From JBEEFP01 sp041166085 (GTDB lineage Bacteria > Actinomycetota > Acidimicrobiia > Acidimicrobiales > JAFATL01): 64,000 nt of DNA. Positions within the stretch are counted from its first letter, which is position 1; every line of letters starts with the position of its first letter. Of this stretch, positions 25,186-31,628 are shown piece by piece. Both the position numbers and the translations under genes were made by a program. Below the pieces are notes generated by a model. It saw nothing but the letters and a program-made list of their open reading frames with translations. It ran no database searches and had not been told where the DNA came from. Location of the stretch: positions 9,632-73,631 of the forward strand of contig JBEEFP010000062.1 in NCBI GenBank assembly GCA_041166085.1, given 5' to 3'.

Positions 25186-26403
25186 CTACCGGGACGACCG
25201 CGTGCCGCGCACCTCGGCGCGCCGGGCATAGAGGCGCTGGTCGGCCAGGGCCAGCAGGTCCTCGGGTTCCTCACCGTCGGGGCCGAAGGTGGCGGCGCCC
25301 CAGCTGAACGGCGGCGCCCCAGCCTCGATGACGCGTTCGGCGACGACCGCTGCGCGCGCCTCGGCCGTTTCCGGCAGGAGGACGACGAACTCGTCACCGC
25401 CGATGCGGTACGCCTCGTCACCGCTGCGCAGCACGTCGCCGAAGGCGTTGGCCAGCGAGCGCAGGTACAGGTCACCTGCGAGGTGCCCGTCGGTGTCGTT
25501 GACGACCTTGAGCCCGTCGAGGTCGACGACCATGAGGCTGAAGCGGCGGCCGTACCGGGTGGCCCGGGCCCGTTCACGCCGCAGGTCCCGATCGAGCGCC
25601 CGCCGGTTGAGCAGGCCGGTGAGCGGGTCGACGAGCGCCTCCTGCTCGAGGCGGCCTGCCATGTGCTGCGCGACCGCCTGCAGCGATCGGTCGATGATCA
25701 TGTGCATGCGCGAGAGCGTCTCGGGAAGCTCCTCGGGCGGGATCATCGGCACGAGACGGCGCCGCAGCACCTCCCGCAGGCAGACGAGCTGACCGATGGC
25801 GACGTCGAGGGTGCCCACCGCGGCTGCGTACTCCTCGGCCAGCACCTCCATGTCGGGATCGGCGCCCCATCCGAGGGGCTGGGGTCGCTCCATGGCCGAG
25901 CTCAGCCCCTGGACGAATTCGACGGCGAACGGCGGGTGGGTGTCGTCCGGCGTGTTGGGATCCCAGTGGCACAGCTCGTCCCAGTCGGCCGCCACGTCCT
26001 TGGCCTCGGCCAGCAGCAGCTCGATGGCGGTCCGCGGCGACAGGTTGGGCGCCCGCCCCGGCAGGGACAGGGCGTGGCTGAGGGCCGGCAGGTCGCCCCG
26101 GGCCACCGCCAGCGCATGCGCGACGGAGGGGCCCGTCTGCCCATCGGTCAGCACGACCACCACGGCGCCGTCGGCGTGCTCGCGCACCGCGGGCATGAGG
26201 TCGGCGGCGTCCCCGTCGGGCAGCTCCTGCTCGACAACAATGCTGTTCACCACGGCCCCCGCGGCCAGTTGGGCGCGCGCCTCGGCCATCGTCGCGGCCT
26301 CGAGGACCTCTGCCCCATCCATCTCGAGGGCGACGCGAACGAGCCGGCGGAGCTCGGGATCCGCGTCCACCAGGAGGACCCTGGTGCCCGGTGCGGTTGT
26401 CAC
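25186..26403 (-). CDS. Diguanylate cyclase with degenerate receiver domain
   Basis: 405 residues. The N-terminal 120 residues look like a response-regulator receiver (RVLLVDADPELRRL), but the phosphoacceptor position in VVEQELPDG is Glu instead of Asp (about residue 58). This suggests a phospho-mimic or a non-phosphorylated pseudo-receiver. A long helical middle region (residues ~125-250) leads to a GGDEF domain with VDPLTGLLNRRAL, VVDLDGLKVVND and the active site GGDEF at 335-339. A product-inhibition site RSGD lies five residues before it. The enzyme should make c-di-GMP from GTP. It starts with GTG and stands alone with no sensor kinase beside it. Confidence 0.9.
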   Translation of the reverse strand: MTTAPGTRVLLVDADPELRRLVRVALEMDGAEVLEAATMAEARAQLAAGAVVNSIVVEQELPDGDAADLMPAVREHADGAVVVVLTDGQTGPSVAHALAVARGDLPALSHALSLPGRAPNLSPRTAIELLLAEAKDVAADWDELCHWDPNTPDDTHPPFAVEFVQGLSSAMERPQPLGWGADPDMEVLAEEYAAAVGTLDVAIGQLVCLREVLRRRLVPMIPPEELPETLSRMHMIIDRSLQAVAQHMAGRLEQEALVDPLTGLLNRRALDRDLRRERARATRYGRRFSLMVVDLDGLKVVNDTDGHLAGDLYLRSLANAFGDVLRSGDEAYRIGGDEFVVLLPETAEARAAVVAERVIEAGAPPFSWGAATFGPDGEEPEDLLALADQRLYARRAEVRGTRSSR

Positions 26404-26487
26404 GCTCAGCGCCGCCTCCTCCTTGGGCTCCGCCCACCGATGGACTAGTCATCGGACGGCAAAGGCCGGGGGTTGAGCAGGATCTGC

Positions 26488-27234
26488 TCAGTCGCAGGCG
26501 CTGCTGTGGCCGTGCTCGGGCCCGAAGCAGTACACGGCGTAGGCCCGCTTCAGCACCGGCTGGGCGACATTGCGCACAGGCACGCCGCCAGGCGTGACGC
26601 CCCGCTCCGAGCCGCCGTGGGCGTGGCCGTGCACCACCAGGTCGGCGCCCGCCCGGTCGACCGCCTCGGCCAGCAGGTAGCTGCCGAGGAAGGGATAGAT
26701 CTCCAGCCGCTCCCCTTGGAGCGTCGCTTCGACGGGCGAGTAGTGCAGCAGGGCGATGCGGACGTCGGCCTCGAGGGCCAGCAGGCTCTCCTCGAGCGCG
26801 CCGGCCACCTCGCGGGTGCAGCCCATGAACGCCTTCATCTCCGGCTCCCCGAACTCGCTGCCGCACGCTCCCGCGAAGCCACCGCCGAAGCCTTTGGCCC
26901 CGGCCACTCCGACCCGCGTCCCGTCGACGTCGAGGACGGCGCTGTCGCCCTCGAGCACCCGCACGCCCGCGTGGTCGAGCACCTTGACGACCTGCTCGGC
27001 CGCGTCGCAGTGGTGGTCGTGGTTGCCGAGCACCGCGAGCACCGGCACCGGGAGGTCCCGCAGCTCGTCGGCCAGCACCGCGGCCTCGTCGGGATGGCCG
27101 ACGCGGGTGAGGTCGCCGGCGAGGAGCAGGACGTCGGCGCGCTGGGCCACGTGCTCGAAGTGGGGCCGCAGCTGGCCGCCCGACTCCACGCCCACGTGCA
27201 CGTCCCCCACCGCCGCCACGCGCACGCCCCTCAC
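26488..27234 (-). CDS. Metallophosphoesterase
   Basis: A 248-residue calcineurin-like phosphoesterase. All metal-binding motifs are visible: GDVHVG, GDLT, GNHDHH, a His in LLHYSPVEATL, and the closing HGHAHGG. The reaction is hydrolysis of a phosphomono- or diester; the substrate is unknown. The C-terminus carries Cys residues (YCFGPEHGHSSACD). It is the last gene of a three-gene operon with a BON protein and a nucleotidyltransferase, overlapping the BON stop by 4 nt (GTG start). Confidence 0.92.
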   Translation of the reverse strand: MRGVRVAAVGDVHVGVESGGQLRPHFEHVAQRADVLLLAGDLTRVGHPDEAAVLADELRDLPVPVLAVLGNHDHHCDAAEQVVKVLDHAGVRVLEGDSAVLDVDGTRVGVAGAKGFGGGFAGACGSEFGEPEMKAFMGCTREVAGALEESLLALEADVRIALLHYSPVEATLQGERLEIYPFLGSYLLAEAVDRAGADLVVHGHAHGGSERGVTPGGVPVRNVAQPVLKRAYAVYCFGPEHGHSSACD

Positions 27235-27485
27235 GTCACGACCTCCGAGCCCGCCGGCTCGGGGTAGTCCATGAGCGTCGTCTGGTTGTGCACGGCCCGG
27301 CCGCCCGAGGTTTCCCGGGCCACCTCGGTCAGCCGCGCCTGTCGTTCGGCCGTCGCCACCTCGCCCGTGAGGAAGACGCCGGCGGCGGTGAGGGTCACGT
27401 GCACGCCCAGCTCCCCGACCCGGTCGGCCAGCGCGTCGGTGATGTGGGCCACGAGGTACTCGGGCCGATCGTCGGGCGCCGTCAT
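27231..27485 (-). CDS. Small BON-domain protein
   Basis: 84 residues forming a single BON domain (EYLVAHITDALADRV...VHVTLTAAGVFLTGEVATAERQARLTEVA). BON domains bind membranes or lipids or act as small ligand-binding modules; this one has no signal peptide and would be cytoplasmic. It overlaps both neighbours by 4 nt, between the nucleotidyltransferase and the phosphoesterase, so the three products are probably made in fixed proportion. Confidence 0.85.
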   Translation of the reverse strand: MTAPDDRPEYLVAHITDALADRVGELGVHVTLTAAGVFLTGEVATAERQARLTEVARETSGGRAVHNQTTLMDYPEPAGSEVVT

Positions 27486-28162
27486 CTCGGACCGGTCAGC
27501 TGTACCTCGTCGATGGTGGCGAAGAGCCTGCGGATGACGTCGGCCGGCACCAGCAGGTCGTTGGACTGCGCGTACAGCAGCAGGCTCAGCACGCGTCTCG
27601 CGCCATGGCGCGCGCGTCGCAACAGGTAGTCCCAGTCGAGCTCGTCGCCCGCGACGATCCCCAGCGCGTCGTGCCAGTGTCGGGGCATGTGCTCGTCGTG
27701 CACGATGGCCTTGATCACGAGCAGGTCCTCGGGCGGGATCAGCCGGAAGCTGCGTCCCTTGTACTGGGCGACCGTCGACCGCTGCAGCATCTCGTCGTCG
27801 AGGTAGATGTCGCCCGACGACCGAAAGATCACGTCGACGAGGATGTCGTCCTTCCAGCCCTTGTAGAGCCAGTGCGGGAAGCGCTCCTCGGTTGCGAACC
27901 CGGCACGGCCCATGACGTCGAGCACGTGGCGGGCGTCCTCGGGACGGACGAACATGTCGATGTCACGGGTCACACGCGGCCGACCCACCGTCGCCGACGC
28001 CACGCCGCCCATGAGGACGTACGGGATACCGGCGTCCTCGACGGTGCTGATGGTCGTGTCGAACACCGCGAGGAAGCGCGCCTCCTCGCCCGCGAATCCC
28101 TCAGCTGGACCGCATGCGAGGTCCGCCTCGGCCGCGGCGGTCGCCTCCAGCTCGTCAGGCAT
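27482..28162 (-). CDS. Nucleotidyltransferase (AbiEii/minimal NTase-like)
   Basis: A 226-residue nucleotidyltransferase-fold protein. The signature is VLMGGVASATVGRPRVTRDIDMFV (in part: GGVAS with RDIDMFV), with a third carboxylate in ILVDVIF, as in the DNA polymerase beta superfamily and AbiEii/DUF6036-type proteins. The remainder is helical (PPEDLLVIKAIVHDEHMPRHWHDALGI). Its target is unknown; relatives act as toxins in toxin-antitoxin pairs or modify RNA or small molecules, and no cognate antitoxin is adjacent. It is the first gene of the operon with BON and phosphoesterase proteins. Confidence 0.85.
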   Translation of the reverse strand: MPDELEATAAAEADLACGPAEGFAGEEARFLAVFDTTISTVEDAGIPYVLMGGVASATVGRPRVTRDIDMFVRPEDARHVLDVMGRAGFATEERFPHWLYKGWKDDILVDVIFRSSGDIYLDDEMLQRSTVAQYKGRSFRLIPPEDLLVIKAIVHDEHMPRHWHDALGIVAGDELDWDYLLRRARHGARRVLSLLLYAQSNDLLVPADVIRRLFATIDEVQLTGPR

Positions 28163-28221
28163 CTCGTCTTCGCGGGTACCCGCCGTGTGGGCGGGGCAAA
28201 CGAACGGGGTAGGACCCAGGC

Positions 28222-28401
28222 ATGAGCGATCCCGACGTCACCACCGACCCCGAAGCGCCTGAGGCCGACGCCCTGGAGCAGTCGCAGCCCATCGACGAGC
28301 CGGTCGGGCCGGCCGACTCGCCCACGGCTGACCCGGAGGTCCCTGAGGCGGACGCGCTCGAGCAGGCCCAGTCCATCCCGCTCGACCCTGAAGAGGCGTG
28401 A
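28222..28401 (+). CDS. Small acidic protein with internal duplication (59 residues)
   Basis: A short ATG-started frame ending at TGA 28399-28401. The protein contains two copies of a roughly 14-residue motif (DPEAPEADALEQSQ and DPEVPEADALEQAQ) separated by a Pro/Ala linker, with no hydrophobic segment. I do not recognise a function. Its stop lies 3 nt before the GTG of the F420-dependent oxidoreductase, so the two are likely co-transcribed. The exact duplication at protein level supports that the frame is translated. Confidence 0.7.
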   Translation: MSDPDVTTDPEAPEADALEQSQPIDEPVGPADSPTADPEVPEADALEQAQSIPLDPEEA

Positions 28402-28404
28402 CAC

Positions 28405-29358
28405 GTGGCGTCGAGATGGGGATTCGCCCTCTCCAGTGAGGAGCACCGGCCCAGCGACTTGGTGCGCTACGCCAAACGGGCCGAGGAGATCGGCTTCGCG
28501 TTCGTCGGCGTGTCGGACCACTTCCACCCGTGGACCAACAGCCAGGGCCAGAGCCCGTTCGTGTGGGCCGTGCTCGGCGCCATCGCCGAGGCGACCGAGC
28601 GCATCGATGTCGTGACCGGTGTGACGTGCCCGACCATCCGCACCCACCCGGCGATCATCGCCCAGGCCGCGGCCACCACCGCGGCCATGATGCCGGGCCG
28701 TTTCTCGCTCGGCGTCGGGTCAGGTGAGGCCCTCAACGAGCACATCCTCGGCGACCGGTGGCCCCCCGCCGACGTGCGTCTCGAGATGCTCGACGAGGCC
28801 ATCGAGGTGATCAGGCTGCTGTGGCAGGGCGGAACGCAGTCCCACGAGGGCAAGCACTACCGCGTGGAGGACGCCCGGATCTACACCCTTCCGGACGAGC
28901 CCCCGCCGATCATCGTCGCGGCCAGCGGCGAGAAGGCCGCGCAGGTCGCGGCCAGGCGGGGCGACGGCTTCATGAACACCGCGCCCGACGCCGAGACCAT
29001 CAAGGCGTGGGAGCAGGCGGGCGGGTCGGGGCCGAAGTACGGCCAGATCACCGTGTGCTGGGCCAGCGACACCGACACGGCCAAGCAGCAGGCGTATGCG
29101 ATCTGGCCGAACGCTGCCATCACGGGCCAGCTGTCCCAGGACCTGCCGACGCCGACGCACTTCGAACAGGCGTCGGAGATGGTGGACGAGGACGCAGTGG
29201 CGGAGAAGGTCGTGTGTGGGCCCGACGCCGGCCCGTACGTGGAGATGATCGCCAAGTACCGCGATGCCGGCTACGACCACCTGTACCTCCACCAGGTCGG
29301 CCCCGACCAGGAGGGATTTTTCAGGTTCTGGCAGGACACCCTCGCCTCCCGCGTGTGA
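28405..29358 (+). CDS. F420-dependent LLM-class oxidoreductase (G6PDH-like family)
   Basis: A 317-residue TIM-barrel flavin/F420 oxidoreductase. Hallmarks are ALSSEEHRPSDLVRYAKRAEEIGF, VSDHFHPW, FSLGVGSGEALNEHI and PPIIVAASGEKAAQVAARRGDGF, which match the group containing F420-dependent glucose-6-phosphate dehydrogenase and its many paralogs. The actual substrate is unknown since the paralog family is large. The start is GTG. The presence of this gene and the DDN protein implies the host makes coenzyme F420. Confidence 0.93.
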   Translation: MASRWGFALSSEEHRPSDLVRYAKRAEEIGFAFVGVSDHFHPWTNSQGQSPFVWAVLGAIAEATERIDVVTGVTCPTIRTHPAIIAQAAATTAAMMPGRFSLGVGSGEALNEHILGDRWPPADVRLEMLDEAIEVIRLLWQGGTQSHEGKHYRVEDARIYTLPDEPPPIIVAASGEKAAQVAARRGDGFMNTAPDAETIKAWEQAGGSGPKYGQITVCWASDTDTAKQQAYAIWPNAAITGQLSQDLPTPTHFEQASEMVDEDAVAEKVVCGPDAGPYVEMIAKYRDAGYDHLYLHQVGPDQEGFFRFWQDTLASRV

Positions 29359-29374
29359 CATCTGGCTGTGATCC

Positions 29375-29399
29375 GTTAGCCCCTCGCGAGCAGGGGTAC
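29375..29399 (+). promoter_or_regulatory. Candidate SigB-type promoter upstream of the CsbD gene
   Basis: GTTA at 29375-29378 and GGGTAC at 29394-29399 are separated by 15 nt. The pair resembles the general-stress sigma factor consensus GTTT-N12-15-GGGTAT, about 40 bp before the CsbD start codon. The match is imperfect and not tested. Confidence 0.35.
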
Positions 29400-29439
29400 A
29401 TACGACTGCAACGGTCGACAACGAAAAGGAGTGAGACAC

Positions 29440-29649
29440 ATGGGTGTCTTCGAGGAAGCCAAGGGCAAGGTCAAGGAAGCAGTCGGCGACGTGACCAACA
29501 ACCCTGACCTCCAGCGTGAGGGTCAGGCCCAGGAGCAGAAGGGCCAGGCTGAGCGCGAGGCAACCGAGGCCCGCGCCGAGGCCAAGAAGCACGAGGCCAA
29601 GGCCAAGGCCCACGAGGTCGAGCAGGAGGCTGCAGAGGCGGCCAAGTAG
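29440..29649 (+). CDS. CsbD-like general stress protein
   Basis: 69 residues, strongly charged and helical. The N-terminus MGVFEEAKGKVKEAVGDVTNNPDLQREG matches the CsbD/YjbJ (UPF0337) family in its GKVKEAVGD-x-NPDLQREG motif. The rest is an Ala/Glu/Lys-rich coil. CsbD proteins are induced by general stress (sigma B in Bacillus); biochemical function is unknown. A clear AAAGGAG ribosome binding site supports the ATG at 29440 rather than an upstream GTG. An intrinsic terminator follows 18 nt after the stop, so the gene is probably monocistronic. Confidence 0.9.
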   Translation: MGVFEEAKGKVKEAVGDVTNNPDLQREGQAQEQKGQAEREATEARAEAKKHEAKAKAHEVEQEAAEAAK

Positions 29650-29667
29650 CACCAGCAACGTCGTCTT

Positions 29668-29706
29668 CGGAAGGGGCCCCGCCACTGGCGGGGTCCCTTC
29701 CGTTTT
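29668..29706 (+). terminator. Intrinsic terminator after the CsbD gene
   Basis: A 16-bp stem (29668-29683 with 29687-29702, including one G-U pair) with a 3-nt loop is followed by TTTT. It sits just after the CsbD stop, in the correct direction. Confidence 0.85.
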
Positions 29707-29737
29707 CCGGAGCGGTGGTGTTGGGAACGACTGGGCC

Positions 29738-30781
29738 ATGCCCCGACTCCGACGTGTGGACTGCAGCGGCCCCGGCATCGTTCGCCGCAGGTCCGGCCGG
29801 GGCTTCGTCTACTTCGACGAGGACGGCGATCGGGTCACCGAGCCCGAGGTGCTCGACCGCATCAAGGCCCTCGTGCTCCCGCCCGCGTGGACCGACGTGT
29901 GGATCTGCCCGTACCCGATGGGACACATCCAGGCGACGGGCACCGACGCCGCGGGGCGCCGCCAGTACCGCTACCACGACGAGTGGCGCCTGCGGCGCGA
30001 CCAGGAGAAGTTCGATCACATGCTCGACTTCGGCCGTGCCCTCCCTACCCTGCGGGCGGCCATCTGTTCCGACCTGCAGCAGCGGGGCTTGAGCCGGACC
30101 CGCGTGCTCGCGTGTGCGACGCGGCTGCTCGACCTCGGCTTCTTCCGCATCGGCACCGAGGGCTATGCCGAGCAGAACCAGACCTACGGGCTGGCGACGA
30201 TGCGCAAGCGCCACGTCTGTCTCGGCGACAAGGACCTGATCACCTTCGACTACCGGGCCAAGAGCGGCAAGCGCCGGGTGCAGTCGATCGTGGACCCGGA
30301 CGTCGCCAAGGTCGTTCGTTCGCTGAAGGCACGCACCACCGGCGGCCACGAGCTGCTGGCCTACAAGGTGGGCGCTCGCTGGTGCGACGTGAAGTCGTCC
30401 GACATCAACACCTACGTGAAGGACGTCACGGGCGGCGACTTCAGCGCGAAGGACTTCCGCACATGGAACGCCACCGTGCTCGCGGCGGTCGCCCTCGCCG
30501 TCTCCAGCGAGGCGGTCGGGTCGAAGACGGCGCGCAAACGGGCCGAGACGCGGGCCATCAAGGAGGTGGCGCACTACCTGGGCAACACGCCGGCGGTGTG
30601 TCGGGCGAGCTACATCGACCCGCGGGTGATCGACCGGTATCGCGCCGGTGTCACCGTCGCCGACGACCTCCACCGCCTCGGCGACGACACCCGGTTCGGG
30701 CAGGTGTCCACCCAGGGCGCCATCGAGGAGGCCGTCCTGGTCCTGCTCGAGGACGCGCCGGCGGCCCGCCTCGCCGCCTGA
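29738..30781 (+). CDS. DNA topoisomerase IB (poxvirus-type)
   Basis: A 347-residue type IB topoisomerase that relaxes supercoils through a 3'-phosphotyrosine intermediate. The N-terminal domain shows VLPPAWTDVWICPYPMGHIQATGTDAAGRRQYRYH (in part: LPPAWTDVWICP, GHIQATG). The catalytic region includes FFRIGTEGYAEQNQTYGLAT, the Arg/Lys positions around KSGKRR, and the catalytic Tyr in CRASYIDPRVID. Bacterial homologs are scattered and horizontally transferred. The ATG at 29738 lies shortly after the CsbD terminator, so the promoter must be within that gap. A family A palindrome follows the stop by 16 nt. Confidence 0.93.
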   Translation: MPRLRRVDCSGPGIVRRRSGRGFVYFDEDGDRVTEPEVLDRIKALVLPPAWTDVWICPYPMGHIQATGTDAAGRRQYRYHDEWRLRRDQEKFDHMLDFGRALPTLRAAICSDLQQRGLSRTRVLACATRLLDLGFFRIGTEGYAEQNQTYGLATMRKRHVCLGDKDLITFDYRAKSGKRRVQSIVDPDVAKVVRSLKARTTGGHELLAYKVGARWCDVKSSDINTYVKDVTGGDFSAKDFRTWNATVLAAVALAVSSEAVGSKTARKRAETRAIKEVAHYLGNTPAVCRASYIDPRVIDRYRAGVTVADDLHRLGDDTRFGQVSTQGAIEEAVLVLLEDAPAARLAA

Positions 30782-30796
30782 CCCACGGGGCCGCTT

Positions 30797-30851
30797 CTCG
30801 ACTTTGCGGGGATTTCCCGCGCATAGTCCGGGAAATTCCCGCAAAGTCGAG
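30797..30851. repeat. Long palindrome, family A copy 2
   Basis: The arms at 30797-30820 and 30828-30851 pair over 24 positions with two mismatches. The outer part CTCGACTTTGCG and the loop GCATAGT match those of the copy at 9571-9623, whose loop is ACATAGT. It lies 15 nt after the topoisomerase stop codon. Confidence 0.85.
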
Positions 30852-30884
30852 CCACCGCGGCTTGTTGGCGGCCCGGTTTCGGAC

Positions 30885-30934
30885 AAAAAAAACACGCACT
30901 GGGGACCGAGTTGCAACTCGGTCCCCAGTGCGTG
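30885..30934 (-). terminator. Strong intrinsic terminator, perfect palindrome with U-run
   Basis: 30893-30934 is a perfect 42-nt palindrome (21-bp arms, core GAGTTGCAACTC). Read on the minus strand it is followed by eight T residues (30892-30885). This is a strong rho-independent terminator for the minus-strand genes ending at 31043. The 108 nt between 30935 and 31042 show no gene. Confidence 0.85.
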
Positions 30935-31042
30935 GGGCTCCCGGGGGGCGGGACAGAGGTAGTTCTAACCCCGGCCGGCAGGCTCCAAACCAGATTTCCG
31001 GGATTTCTTCTGGAATCAGCAAAATCCCTGGTCAGGGCCGTG

Positions 31043-31216
31043 TCAGCCCGGCGGGGCGATGGTGTTGTCGACCTCGGAGTCGGGACTGCGGCTGCCGTCC
31101 TCGATGAAGAGGCGCTCCTCGGCGGCGGCAGGATCCAGATCCTGGAGCTCCTCCTTCACCTCGGCGATCGCTTTGTCGAGGTGCTCGAGGCGCTTGGGGT
31201 CGGGGGAATCGGTCAT
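31043..31216 (-). CDS. Small conserved-looking acidic protein (57 residues)
   Basis: 57 residues starting MTDSPDPKRLEHLDKAIAEV. A short predicted helical segment (KAIAEVKEELQDLDPAAAEE) is followed by LFIEDGSRSPDSEVDNTIAPPG. The ending xxDxTIAPPG is a pattern I associate with small actinobacterial proteins of unknown function. There is no ribosome binding site of the usual type upstream of the ATG. It may be transcribed with the DUF5709 gene just upstream. A strong terminator follows about 110 nt downstream. Confidence 0.6.
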   Translation of the reverse strand: MTDSPDPKRLEHLDKAIAEVKEELQDLDPAAAEERLFIEDGSRSPDSEVDNTIAPPG

Positions 31217-31256
31217 AGGAGGTCTGTACCCACCGTCAGGCTTCGTAACGACGTGC

Positions 31257-31619
31257 CTACGGCGACGGCTCGTCGACGATGTGCATCGCCGCCTCTTCTG
31301 CGGACTGCGCCACGTCGGGGTCGTCCAGCTCCAGGCCGATGGCGGCAGCCTCGTCGTCCTCCAGCCCCTCTTCCGCGCCCGGTTCGATGAGCTGGCCGAC
31401 CCGCGTCGGGTCGTCGCCCCGCCGCCCTTCGGGCTCCTCCTGCCTGAGGCGGTCACGCAGGGTCTCGCCCCGGAGCTCCTCGGCGACGGTCGTGCCGACG
31501 TCGAAGGCGTGCGGGCGATCAGCCGGCGGAGGGAGGGCCTCGGAGCCGTCGGAGGTCACCGTGTCCTGGAGGACAGGGATGCCCTCGGCGTCGAGTTCCT
31601 GTTCGGGATCGTCTGCCAT
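31257..31619 (-). CDS. DUF5709 family protein
   Basis: A 120-residue acidic protein. It follows the DUF5709 pattern: an N-terminal LDAEGIPVLQDTVTSDG, a central GTTVAEELRGETLRDRLRQEEPE, and a C-terminal region ending SAEEAAMHIVDEP. Function is unknown; the family is restricted to actinobacteria as far as I know. The ATG is preceded by AGGGGGAACG, a good ribosome binding site, and lies 9 nt after the treZ stop, so it is probably the last-but-one gene of the trehalose transcript. Confidence 0.85.
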   Translation of the reverse strand: MADDPEQELDAEGIPVLQDTVTSDGSEALPPPADRPHAFDVGTTVAEELRGETLRDRLRQEEPEGRRGDDPTRVGQLIEPGAEEGLEDDEAAAIGLELDDPDVAQSAEEAAMHIVDEPSP

Positions 31620-31628
31620 GCGTTCCCC

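Noticed and set aside
27482..28162. AbiEii toxin with cognate antitoxin
   Set aside because: The nucleotidyltransferase lacks an adjacent AbiEi partner; the AbiEi-like gene is 4 kb away in another context.
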